From contig JADWMH010000119.1 of NCBI GenBank assembly GCA_015767355.1, positions 1 to 6,506 of the forward strand: a stretch of 6,506 nucleotides of DNA. Reading direction: 5' to 3'. The notes under the pieces are model-generated. The model was not told where the DNA came from. It made no database searches and worked only from the letters and a program-made list of their open reading frames with translations. This document shows, piece by piece, positions 1 through 5,603 of the stretch (positions within the stretch are counted from its first letter, which is position 1; each line of letters starts with the position of its first letter). The translations under genes and the position numbers were made by a program. This DNA comes from Gammaproteobacteria bacterium. GTDB lineage: Bacteria > Pseudomonadota > Gammaproteobacteria > Chromatiales > Chromatiaceae.

Positions 1-58
1 TGAGGAACGAAGCGCATCAGTTACGCGTAATTTCGAGGTTGATGCGCTTCGTTCCTCA
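1..58. repeat. Perfect 19-bp inverted repeat (hairpin) downstream of mucD
   Basis: The arm TGAGGAACGAAGCGCATCA (1-19) is the exact reverse complement of 40-58, with a 20-nt loop (20-39). The loop contains the self-complementary decamer TTACGCGTAA (21-30). The right arm is followed by AACACATCCTATG, an extension I associate with dispersed gammaproteobacterial repeats of this type (recalled, not searched). It begins 22 nt past the mucD stop, so mucD mRNA would form a very stable hairpin and could end or be protected there. No T-run can be seen because the window ends at base 1, so calling it a terminator is inference. The element may continue beyond the window. Confidence 0.8.
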
Positions 59-80
59 ACACATCCTATGGCATTATCGA

Positions 81-1523
81 TTATTCAGGAATCGCCAGTG
101 TCACCCAGCGGGAGCCATCCTTCTCCTGCATCAGCAGGGCTGCCGGCTTTCCGCGCTGCAACGTTTTCACCTGCTCTCTGAAGTCCGTCACATTTTCAAT
201 TTTATGGTTCTGCAGCATCACGATGACCTGGCCAACCTGAATACCGGCTTCACGGGCAGCATCCCCAGTGACTTCGCTGACAATGACTCCGCCATCAGCG
301 ACACCAAGTTTGTTGCGCTGCTCCGCATTCAAATCCTTGACCGCAAGACCCAGCAACTCGCCCTCGGCTCCATTCTTTGCCTTGCCCGATACAGCAGAGG
401 ATGCAAGCTGATCATCCGGCAACTCACCAATATTGACAGATAGCGTTACCTGCTCGCCATGACGCAGCACCACTACTTCCGCCAGTTTATCGACAGAGCT
501 TGAGCCAACCATCGGCGGCAGACTGGATGAACGTTTTACCACCTGATCGTTATAGCTGACGATAATATCGCCAACCTGAAGCCCAGCTTTTTGCGCCGGG
601 CTGTCCTCGATGACCTGTGCCACCAGGGCGCCGTGCGGCTGCTCCATACCAAAGGACTCGGCCAGTGAGCGGGTGACGTCCTGGATCAGCACGCCCAGCC
701 AGCCACGCGTTACCTTTCCCCTGGTGCGCAGCTGATCAGCGACATTCATTGCCACCTCGATCGGAATCGAAAACGAGAGCCCCATGAAACCGCCGGTGCG
801 GCTGTAAATCTGCGAGTTGATGCCAACCACCTCGCCCTTCAGGTTGAACAGGGGCCCGCCTGAATTGCCGGGGTTGATGGCGACGTCCGTCTGAATGTAG
901 GGGACATAGTTTTCTGTTGGCAGACTGCGCCCTTTGGCGCTGACGATTCCAGCAGTGACCGAGTGGTCAAAACCAAACGGTGAGCCGATGGCCAGCACCC
1001 ACTCACCGACTTTGAGCTCCTTCCCTTTTCCAATGGTGACTACCGGCAGATTCTCTGCATCGATCTTCACCAGCGCCACGTCGGACGCCTTGTCCGAACC
1101 AACCAGCTTTGCGATAAATTCACGCCGGTCACTGAGGCGTACGATTATTTCGTCAGAGCCACTCACCACATGGTGATTTGTCAGCACATAACCATCGGCA
1201 GAGATAATAAAACCGGAGCCCAGCGCTTCGTTATTAAAGAATTTATCCGGCATTCCCTCAAGATTGGGGTTGCCAAAAAAATGCTCGAAGAGCTCGTTCA
1301 GCGGGCTGTCTTCAGGGATCTCGGGTATTTTGTTGCGCTCCGGAGTGTGGTACTGCTTAGCGGGTTTGCTGCTTTTTTTGGTGCTGATATTGACGACCGA
1401 CGGCGCATTTTTTTCAGCCAGTTCGGTGAAGTCAGGCAACTGCGCGCTGACAATTTGAGGCATCGGAGCTATGAGTAAAAAGAACAAGGAAGTAAATGCT
1501 GTCAGTGAATGTTTCATTTTCAT
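81..1523 (-). CDS. mucD: MucD/DegP-family periplasmic serine endoprotease (HtrA)
   Basis: 480-residue periplasmic protease/chaperone of the HtrA family (MEROPS S1C), which degrades misfolded envelope proteins. A signal peptide covers residues 1-27, with likely cleavage after IVSA. The trypsin-like domain (about 35-250) carries the triad His118 (TNHHV), Asp148 (SDVAL) and Ser221 (NPGNSGGP). Two PDZ domains follow: PDZ1 at about 262-365 (starting near GWLGV) and PDZ2 at about 388-475. Length and architecture are normal for DegP/DegQ/MucD. The ATG at 1523 is favoured because AGGTAA lies about 6 nt upstream; Met3 is an alternative. It is the last gene of the rpoE cluster, in the mucD position of the Pseudomonas algU operon, where MucD restrains the sigma-factor response by removing misfolded inducers. 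A 246-bp gap with a hairpin separates it from rseC, so it may also have its own promoter. I am sure of the family; the mucD label rests on context. Confidence 0.95.
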   Translation of the reverse strand: MKMKHSLTAFTSLFFLLIAPMPQIVSAQLPDFTELAEKNAPSVVNISTKKSSKPAKQYHTPERNKIPEIPEDSPLNELFEHFFGNPNLEGMPDKFFNNEALGSGFIISADGYVLTNHHVVSGSDEIIVRLSDRREFIAKLVGSDKASDVALVKIDAENLPVVTIGKGKELKVGEWVLAIGSPFGFDHSVTAGIVSAKGRSLPTENYVPYIQTDVAINPGNSGGPLFNLKGEVVGINSQIYSRTGGFMGLSFSIPIEVAMNVADQLRTRGKVTRGWLGVLIQDVTRSLAESFGMEQPHGALVAQVIEDSPAQKAGLQVGDIIVSYNDQVVKRSSSLPPMVGSSSVDKLAEVVVLRHGEQVTLSVNIGELPDDQLASSAVSGKAKNGAEGELLGLAVKDLNAEQRNKLGVADGGVIVSEVTGDAAREAGIQVGQVIVMLQNHKIENVTDFREQVKTLQRGKPAALLMQEKDGSRWVTLAIPE

Positions 1524-1597
1524 TAGTTACCTGTATGAATTGATGCGTTTACCCTGTTTAACTTGGTATCGATCCGGTTTATTTCAAGGGTATTCGA

Positions 1598-1627
1598 ATC
1601 TTACGCTTTATTCCCGTGGTTTCTCAA
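1598..1627 (-). promoter_or_regulatory. Possible sigma70-type promoter for mucD
   Basis: On the minus strand, TTGAGA (1622-1627, 5 of 6 to the -35 consensus) is followed after 18 nt by TAAGAT (1598-1603, 4 of 6 to the -10). It lies about 75 nt upstream of the mucD ATG and downstream of the 78-bp palindrome. I saw no GAACTT-type sigma-E -35 here. The match is moderate and could be chance; it would allow mucD transcription independent of rpoE-rseABC. Confidence 0.25.
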
Positions 1628-1665
1628 TAACTCCGTGCATTGAATACATTTTAGTTATTACAGAT

Positions 1666-1743
1666 GTCATTGCGAGGAGCCGGAGGCGACGCGGCAATCT
1701 GGCCTGGAGATTGCCGCGGTCGCTTAGGCTCCCTCGCAATGAC
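1666..1743. repeat. 78-bp palindromic dispersed repeat between rseC and mucD
   Basis: The ends are GTCATTGCGAG (1666-1676) and its exact complement CTCGCAATGAC (1733-1743). The inner arms GCGGCAATCT (1691-1700) and AGATTGCCGC (1708-1717) pair perfectly around a 7-nt loop. The segments between (GAGCC with GGCTC, GCGAC with GTCGC) also pair with small bulges, so nearly the whole element folds into one long hairpin. It starts 26 nt after the rseC stop and is not followed by a T-run on the minus strand, so it is not a canonical intrinsic terminator. It could still attenuate, process or stabilise the mRNA. A second element of the same length and end sequence lies at 5464-5541, which marks a repeat family. 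It contains no gene. Confidence 0.85.
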
Positions 1744-1769
1744 GGTATTCACACTGGCTTATTGAGAAG

Positions 1770-2231
1770 TCACTTATTCCCGGTTTGCAGAGTCACCGGG
1801 ATCCCCACCTCACGCCGCAAAACCCTGATGTGAGGAGCATCCCTGCGCTGGTGGACCAGCCACAGCGCCAGCGCCATTCCTGACAAACCGCCGATAATCG
1901 CGCTGGCTTCAGAGGGATTGACCAGTGATTGCGCTGCAATAGCTCCACCGATCAGACCAAGCAGCGGCCACAGATAGAGGCGTACGCTTCCGGAAACCAT
2001 TTCAGATTCATCGATGCCGACAACGACATGATCTCCGGGACGGGCATTGACACTGTTTTCAACTTGCATTCGAGTAGCACGGTGCTTAAACAGAGACGAT
2101 AACAAACTGGTGCCGCAGGCCGATTTTGCGTCGCAGCTTCCACAGGCGGACTGCGGCAGAACCTCGATGAGCATTGTGCTGTTGTCTGCCTCATTGTCTA
2201 ATTCAATAACAACCGCACTCTCCTCGATCAT
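1770..2231 (-). CDS. rseC: RseC/MucC inner-membrane modulator of the sigma-E system
   Basis: 153 residues, close to the E. coli RseC length. The N-terminal cytoplasmic part (1-80) starts MIEESAVVIEL and holds the family cysteine cluster Cys30-x2-Cys33-x5-Cys39 (ACGSC...ACGTS), a candidate metal or redox site. Two hydrophobic segments follow at about 83-103 (LYLWPLLGLIGG...) and 108-127 (ASAIIGGLSG...ALWLV), consistent with a two-pass inner-membrane protein. Its ATG overlaps the rseB stop (ATGA, 4 nt), which indicates translational coupling, and GGGAGAGAG just upstream supplies a ribosome binding site. RseC-family proteins act mildly on the sigma-E pathway in some species, and related proteins associate with SoxR-reducing (Rsx/Rnf) complexes. 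The position after rseB supports the sigma-E assignment. The biochemical function is not settled for the family. Confidence 0.92.
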   Translation of the reverse strand: MIEESAVVIELDNEADNSTMLIEVLPQSACGSCDAKSACGTSLLSSLFKHRATRMQVENSVNARPGDHVVVGIDESEMVSGSVRLYLWPLLGLIGGAIAAQSLVNPSEASAIIGGLSGMALALWLVHQRRDAPHIRVLRREVGIPVTLQTGNK

Positions 2232-3148
2232 CTCTCTCCCTCTTGCTGCAGATGTGCGCTCTTGAGAAAGTGTTTCAATGTCTCGACCGGCGCTTCGCCA
2301 ACGATGGTAATGCGGTGGCCATCCACTTCAGACCCTAGAATCCCGACCGGCCCTGCAGATGAGCGGCGCCCCAGTTTTGCTGTCGATTTATCCTCGATAA
2401 AGAGAGAGATACGCACAATACCGTCAGAAAAGACGAAATGATCTGATGCGTGTCCATTGTTGGTCCGGCCCTGTGTGTAGACCTTCATGACAAACCCCTT
2501 CGGCAGATCGGTGAAAAGCCAGGGTCCCTGGTATTTCGCCTCGCTACCGGCGTCATCAGCCACGGAGATATCGGTTGCAGCATCTGCGGTGATGCTGACC
2601 GAAGTAAACATCTGCTGTGAAACAGGCTTTCCCTTTTTATCGAGAACCTCACGCCGCAGCGGCAGCGCAGTCTCTTTATCAAGATAGAGACGGTGGCCAT
2701 AACGAAAATCATCCACAGGGAGCACTGCAATCACCGTTGTCTCTCGTGCTGCGACACGGTCGTTTCCCAACACCTTGAAGTTGTAGACTCCATCAAGATT
2801 TTGTGGAGAGAAGGTCATTAGGGTAGGCGCTTTCAGAAGGCGTCTTGAAACGCGCGTCCCGGTGGAGTCTGTTTGACCCGGGTTCTGACGGATGATTTCA
2901 CGTTCAACCCCGGTCAGGGTCGTCAACTGCTCGCGTTCATATCCATTCTGCCAGCTGTGTGCAATATGCATCGCATTCAACACATCACCGAATTGATAGA
3001 CGAAATCGCCCTCATAAGTGAGTGTACGTACGCTTTGCTGCATCTCTTTGAGCAGGGTCAGCGGATCGGGGGATTGGGCAAATGAGGAGAGTGGCAACAA
3101 CAGAGCCGCGCCGAACAGCGCTCTCTGGAGAAGACGCAACAATGACAT
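2228..3148 (-). CDS. rseB: RseB/MucB periplasmic sigma-E regulator
   Basis: 306 residues from the preferred start. RseB/MucB is a periplasmic sensor that binds the periplasmic part of RseA/MucA and blocks site-1 cleavage until lipid or lipopolysaccharide signals release it. A signal peptide is clear: MSLLRLLQRALFGAALLLPL then SSFA, cleavage near residue 24. The N-terminal LolA-like domain follows (about 28-200; LTYEGDFVYQFG near its start), then the smaller C-terminal domain (about 210-300), with PKGFVMKVY, FSDGIVRISLFIE and the family signature RITIVGEAPVETLKHFL near the end. The reading frame is open upstream to an ATG at 3211 inside rseA, but that start would put 21 residues before the signal peptide, so 3148 is chosen. 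No good Shine-Dalgarno sequence precedes 3148; the 16-nt gap after the rseA stop suggests coupling to rseA translation. Its stop overlaps the rseC start. Confidence 0.94.
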   Translation of the reverse strand: MSLLRLLQRALFGAALLLPLSSFAQSPDPLTLLKEMQQSVRTLTYEGDFVYQFGDVLNAMHIAHSWQNGYEREQLTTLTGVEREIIRQNPGQTDSTGTRVSRRLLKAPTLMTFSPQNLDGVYNFKVLGNDRVAARETTVIAVLPVDDFRYGHRLYLDKETALPLRREVLDKKGKPVSQQMFTSVSITADAATDISVADDAGSEAKYQGPWLFTDLPKGFVMKVYTQGRTNNGHASDHFVFSDGIVRISLFIEDKSTAKLGRRSSAGPVGILGSEVDGHRITIVGEAPVETLKHFLKSAHLQQEGER

Positions 3149-3164
3149 ATGGATGGGTTGGTTT

Positions 3165-3701
3165 TTAATAGCTGACCATGGCGGCGGCAAAATCAGGGTT
3201 GATGGTGCCACTACTATAATTCTGATGCCCTGCCAGATAGCGGTCTATCTCCGCTTCAGTCGCGGCCTGGTCTGCAACCATCTGCTGGTGGATTGTCATG
3301 CGGGAGCTGTCAGACGGCTGGCTGGCAAGCTGCGCACCTTCCTGCTGGGGAGCCTGGATACGAATAACGCTGAGAACCATCAGTGCAGCAACACTGGCTG
3401 CCACCGCATACCTGATAACCCGGGACTTCTGCCGGGGGGCCTTGGGAGCAAGCACAGCCGCTGCTGCCGGAGCAATAATCGTCGGTTCCTGTTCCAGTTG
3501 CTGATGAATCCGATCAAATAACGAGGCGGAATTGATCTGCATCGCCTCACCACGCATACAGGCGCCAATCAGCTGGTATCGCTGCAAACTGCCGTTGCTG
3601 AGATCATCGTGAAGCAGTCGTTCCACTGCACGAGAACCTTCGGCATAGCCAAGCTCACCGTCTACAAGTGCGGAAATTGAATTGTTAAGCATTGTATCCA
3701 T
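3165..3701 (-). CDS. rseA: RseA/MucA anti-sigma-E factor
   Basis: Single-pass inner-membrane anti-sigma factor that holds RpoE inactive. From the start used here (178 residues) the N-terminal sigma-binding domain carries the family motif ISALVDGE (9-16), followed by helices with ERLLHDD and LQRYQLIGACMRGE, the usual sigma-contacting region. A Pro/Ala-rich linker leads to a basic flank (KAPRQKSR) and one transmembrane helix (about 97-113, YAVAASVAALMVLSVI). The periplasmic tail (114-178) would be the site of DegS/AlgW cleavage and RseB binding. The start is uncertain: the frame is open to an ATG at 3761, with further ATGs at 3722, 3707, 3704, 3701 and 3692. None has a strong Shine-Dalgarno sequence. 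E. coli RseA and Pseudomonas MucA begin only a few residues before the A-x-x-DGE/DNE motif, so a start within 3692-3707 is favoured. It lies directly downstream of rpoE. Confidence 0.9.
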   Translation of the reverse strand: MDTMLNNSISALVDGELGYAEGSRAVERLLHDDLSNGSLQRYQLIGACMRGEAMQINSASLFDRIHQQLEQEPTIIAPAAAAVLAPKAPRQKSRVIRYAVAASVAALMVLSVIRIQAPQQEGAQLASQPSDSSRMTIHQQMVADQAATEAEIDRYLAGHQNYSSGTINPDFAAAMVSY

Positions 3702-3814
3702 CATCATGATATTTGTAGGCATCTTGAGTCTATTGACCAGCAAACCTGAAAAAAGTTTCATAAATCACAAAAAAACTTCAACTGTCGCAAATTTGCAACA
3801 TTTTCCCCTGGTAT

Positions 3815-4411
3815 TCAATGCAGCAGTGGTTGAATAATGCCGTCAATGGTCTCACGGGCGCGAAAAATACGCGATCTCACAGTACCTACAGGGCAGTCCA
3901 TCGCCTGGGCAATCTCCTCGTACGACATACCGTCAATCTCACGCAGCGTAATCGCTGTGCGCAACTCATCCGGCAGGGTATTGATCGCATCCCATACCGC
4001 AGACTCAACCTCCTCCATCATTAACAGCTCTTCAGGAGTTGCACGGCTCTGCAGACGCCCGCCGACATCCAGCTGCTCGGCGACCCCTGCATCGACATCA
4101 CTCCCCGGGGGACGGCGCGATTTTGAGACCAGAAAATTTTTCGCGGTATTGATGGCAATGCGGTACAGCCAGGTATAGAAAGCACTGTCGCCGCGAAATT
4201 TCGGCAGCGCCCGGTACGCCTTGATAAAGGCCTCCTGCACAACATCCTGAATATCCGCCTGGTCACGCAGATAGCGGGAGACCACGCCCGCAACTTTCTG
4301 CTGATACTTCAACACCAGCAGATCAAATGCACGCTTGTCGCCCCGTTGGACGCGGCGCACCAGATCGATATCCTCCTCATCCGGCTGCCTTGATTGGCCT
4401 GTTTCCTTCAT
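3815..4411 (-). CDS. rpoE: RNA polymerase sigma factor RpoE (AlgU), ECF family
   Basis: 198-residue ECF sigma factor that directs RNA polymerase to envelope-stress promoters. Sigma region 2 spans about residues 27-95, with DVVQEAFIKAYRAL (56-69) and FRGDSAFYTWLYRIA (72-86), nearly identical to E. coli RpoE by memory. Region 4 spans about 135-190, with the -35-binding helix-turn-helix in SYEEIAQAMDCPVGTVRSRI (163-182). The linker holds RRPPGSDVDA, also typical. It is a few residues longer at the N-terminus than E. coli RpoE. The ATG at 4411 has only a weak upstream GAG, but no better start keeps the conserved N-terminus. It heads the operon, with its inhibitor rseA next. Autoregulation is expected from the family, but I found no convincing sigma-E promoter in its leader. 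Identity is very secure. Confidence 0.97.
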   Translation of the reverse strand: MKETGQSRQPDEEDIDLVRRVQRGDKRAFDLLVLKYQQKVAGVVSRYLRDQADIQDVVQEAFIKAYRALPKFRGDSAFYTWLYRIAINTAKNFLVSKSRRPPGSDVDAGVAEQLDVGGRLQSRATPEELLMMEEVESAVWDAINTLPDELRTAITLREIDGMSYEEIAQAMDCPVGTVRSRIFRARETIDGIIQPLLH

Positions 4412-4480
4412 ATGCTCAATAATTCAGACTATAAAGCAAGTATACAAGAGTGCTTTGGATTGATATATAAAACCATACTG

Positions 4481-4511
4481 CTTATACGGACAGCTGCTAA
4501 AGCTTGGTCAA
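4481..4511 (-). promoter_or_regulatory. Weak candidate housekeeping promoter upstream of rpoE
   Basis: On the minus strand, TTGACC (4506-4511, 5 of 6) and TATAAG (4481-4486, 5 of 6) face rpoE, about 70 nt before its ATG. The spacer is 19 nt, longer than the optimum of 17, which lowers confidence. A TCTGA (4424-4428) resembling a sigma-E/AlgU -10 lies nearer the start but has no matching GAACTT 16-17 nt upstream. Confidence 0.22.
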
Positions 4512-4603
4512 AGGCAATGTGCGGCAGGGGTTGCCACGCGCAAGCAGCTAAGAAACCATTGACGATGCCCGTGGGATGGGGGTTTGGGAGAATGGCAAAG
4601 GGC

Positions 4604-4633
4604 GCAATATGTGGAACGCATTGCGCCGCATGT
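4604..4633 (+). repeat. Degenerate copy of the CAATA-N8-GCATTGC repeat
   Basis: GCAATA (4604-4609), 8 nt, then GCATTGCGCCGCATGT (4618-4633). The same layout with identical 8-nt spacing recurs at 5425-5454; the 16-nt core differs there by one base. Similarity stops after 4633, so this copy lacks the GGCGCAGTTGTCATT tail of the other two. It partly overlaps the 8-bp inverted repeat at 4601-4627. Together with the 5425 copy it brackets the toxin-antitoxin operon in direct orientation. Confidence 0.6.
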
Positions 4634-4703
4634 TAAGGAAGCTCGGCCCCCTTCTGCCGAATCCAATCCCATGGACTTATTCAGAGGCTCCATAACTTTG
4701 CTT

Positions 4704-4949
4704 TCACAGCTCATCACCGGAACGAGGCGCATCTCCTCCCGGTCGAAACAGAATATTCTTGAAAGCCTTCAAATCAGCACGCTTTGCCCTTTCGACAAAG
4801 AACTCTTCAGTCTCCAGGGCGGAAATTTTCTCCGCGACTGCGATAGCAATAAACTGATTCATACTGGTGTGGTCACGCTCGGCAACCCTGGCTACTTCAT
4901 CTTTTAATGATTTTGGTAAACGCAACGGATAGGTTGATATTTTATTCAT
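4704..4949 (-). CDS. Ribbon-helix-helix antitoxin (Arc-like, often labelled HicB-family)
   Basis: 81-residue protein with an N-terminal ribbon-helix-helix DNA-binding fold: beta strand ISTYPLRLP (4-12), helix 1 KSLKDEVARVAERD (13-26), turn HTSMN, helix 2 QFIAIAVAEKISALE (32-46). Residues 47-81 form a polar tail with RAKRADLKAFKNIL, the kind of segment that usually binds and blocks the toxin. Dimers would be expected to bind the operon's own operator. It is the second gene of a two-gene operon: its ATG lies inside the toxin's last codons (8-nt overlap, 4942-4949), and AGGAG (4958-4962) sits 8 nt upstream within the toxin gene, a good ribosome binding site that may favour antitoxin output. The likely partner is the PIN toxin; cognate pairing is inferred from the overlap. 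HicB in the strict sense is unlikely because the partner is not HicA. Confidence 0.87.
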   Translation of the reverse strand: MNKISTYPLRLPKSLKDEVARVAERDHTSMNQFIAIAVAEKISALETEEFFVERAKRADLKAFKNILFRPGGDAPRSGDEL

Positions 4950-5370
4950 CTCTCACTCTCCTGATAGCAGTTGAGGGGGGCATTAACTCAATATTGAAAC
5001 TGTTGGGCGCATTGCCGAAATCACGTAAGTTGAATGTCACTATAGCTTCTGCTGCTCCATTGACTGCCGCTTCAAGAACCATCTCATCATTCGGATCCCG
5101 CAACATTGGCCGCCACAGAAAATGTGTTTTTACAGGTTCAAGCAAAGCAGCAAGCGCATTCACGAATATGTTTGCCTGGTCCAGAGTCAGACCTGCAGCA
5201 GTCCAATGCTCCGGATCAGTACACTTGGCCTCATATTCAAAGAATAATGGCACACTGGCTAACATCGTGAATCGATGATCCAACACGGCGCCCAGCAATG
5301 CTGCCGATGCGCCACTGGGGCTGCGCATGGCCGCGATAACAACATCGGTATCAATGACGAATCTTCTCAT
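4942..5370 (-). CDS. PIN-domain toxin (COG1569-type putative ribonuclease)
   Basis: 142 residues, the full length of a single PIN domain. These proteins are Mg2+-dependent ribonucleases that act as toxins in VapBC-like systems. Acidic residues fall where a PIN active site needs them: Asp7 (VIDTDVVIAA), Glu45 or Glu47 (FFEYEAK), Asp92/Asp95 (LRDPNDEMVLEAA) and Asp117 (VTFNLRDF). The RDPNDE and VTFNLRDF signatures are typical of the toxin group annotated as 'putative toxin-antitoxin system toxin component, PIN family'. It is the first gene of the operon, the reverse of classic vapBC order, and overlaps the antitoxin by 8 nt. The ATG at 5370 has no strong Shine-Dalgarno sequence, which may keep toxin synthesis low. 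All expected catalytic acids are present, so it looks intact. RNA target unknown. Confidence 0.88.
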   Translation of the reverse strand: MRRFVIDTDVVIAAMRSPSGASAALLGAVLDHRFTMLASVPLFFEYEAKCTDPEHWTAAGLTLDQANIFVNALAALLEPVKTHFLWRPMLRDPNDEMVLEAAVNGAAEAIVTFNLRDFGNAPNSFNIELMPPSTAIRRVRDE

Positions 5371-5407
5371 GACATCTCAGAGTATGTCACATCACATACG
5401 ATGTCAA
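5371..5407 (-). promoter_or_regulatory. Putative promoter and nested operator dyad of the toxin-antitoxin operon
   Basis: Immediately before the toxin ATG are two nested perfect inverted repeats: outer GACATC (5371-5376) / GATGTC (5400-5405) and inner GTATGT (5382-5387) / ACATAC (5394-5399). On the minus strand a consensus -35 TTGACA (5402-5407) overlaps the outer arm. A possible -10, CATACT (5381-5386, 15-nt spacer) or TACTCT (5379-5384, 17-nt spacer), overlaps the inner arm. Binding of the ribbon-helix-helix antitoxin or its toxin complex here would cover the promoter and start codon, as in autoregulated toxin-antitoxin operons. With either -10 the transcript would start only a few bases before the ATG. 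The dyads are seen directly; promoter and operator roles are inferred. Confidence 0.5.
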
Positions 5408-5424
5408 TGCATTTGATATAGGGA

Positions 5425-5469
5425 GCAATAGGTTCTGTGCATTGCGCCGTATGTGGCGCAGTTGTCATT
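5425..5469 (+). repeat. Modular repeat, copy A
   Basis: GCAATA (5425-5430), 8 variable nt, then a 31-nt block (5439-5469) that starts GCATTGCGCCG and ends GGCGCAGTTGTCATT. The block matches copy B (5573-5603) at 28 of 31 positions in the same orientation, 134 bp away. Its last six bases, GTCATT, are also the first six of the 78-bp palindrome that follows. No coding role. Confidence 0.75.
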
Positions 5470-5541
5470 GCGAGTGCAGCGCGGCAATCTCGTCATTTCA
5501 CCAAACTCGAGATTGCTTCGTCGCAGGCTCCTCGCAATGAC
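5464..5541. repeat. 78-bp palindromic dispersed repeat, second copy
   Basis: Ends GTCATTGCGAG (5464-5474) and CTCGCAATGAC (5531-5541) are exact complements. Inner arms GCAATCTCG (5484-5492) and CGAGATTGC (5508-5516) pair across a 15-nt loop. It is the same length as the element at 1666-1743 and shares its end sequence. The complement of its right arm begins GTCATTGCGAGGAGCC, identical to the left arm of the first copy, so the two are in opposite relative orientation over their best-matching halves. The left arm is diverged. A minus-strand reading frame through it (5404-5586) gives low-complexity, Arg-rich protein typical of translated repeats and is not a gene. Confidence 0.85.
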
Positions 5542-5558
5542 ATACAGGCCGTAGGGCG

Positions 5559-5603
5559 TCAATAAGTGGTGCGCATTGCACCGCATGAGGCGCAGTTGTC
5601 ATT
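5559..5603 (+). repeat. Modular repeat, copy B
   Basis: CAATA (5560-5564), 8 variable nt, then the 31-nt block 5573-5603, which differs from copy A at three positions (G/A, T/C, T/A). It runs into a different hairpin (5602-5632) instead of the GTCATTGCGAG palindrome, so the leader part and the hairpin part of these repeats appear to be separable modules. Confidence 0.75.

Larger units (their letters stand above)
4412..4703. other. Intergenic region between rpoE and the toxin-antitoxin operon
   Basis: These 292 bases lack a credible gene. They must hold the rpoE promoter and leader and the 3' end of the antitoxin transcript. Visible structure is limited: a degenerate copy of the 5425/5559 repeat at 4604-4633; a perfect 8-bp inverted repeat GGCGCAAT (4601-4608) / ATTGCGCC (4620-4627); GGCAA (4513-4517) facing TTGCC (4531-4535); and AGCTGCT (4492-4498) facing AGCAGCT (4543-4549). 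A weak stem TCGGC/GCCGA at 4643-4660 lies after the antitoxin stop without a clear T-run. The stretch 4430-4490 is AT-rich, as expected of a promoter region. Confidence 0.6.

Noticed and set aside
3149..3211. Longer rseB starting at the ATG at 3211 inside rseA
   Set aside because: It would place 21 unrelated residues ahead of a clean signal peptide that starts at 3148.
3018..3521. 167-codon plus-strand reading frame
   Set aside because: Antisense to rseB and rseA, both firmly identified; no domain is seen in the product.
4411..4450. Sigma-E autoregulatory promoter for rpoE (TCTGA at 4424-4428)
   Set aside because: The -10-like element lacks a GAACTT-type -35 at 16-17 nt (only ACTCTT, 3 of 6) and would start transcription at the start codon.
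4643..4660. Rho-independent terminator after the antitoxin
   Set aside because: The stem is only 5 bp (TCGGC/GCCGA) and no clear T-run follows on the minus strand.
4508..4732. 74-codon minus-strand reading frame in the rpoE leader
   Set aside because: It overlaps the antitoxin 3' end and the degenerate repeat; its middle resembles the translated repeats downstream of the operon, so it is not a gene.
5404..5586. 60-codon minus-strand reading frame
   Set aside because: It runs through the palindrome and both modular repeats; its Arg-rich product is what these repeats give when translated, and it has no ribosome binding site or recognisable domain.
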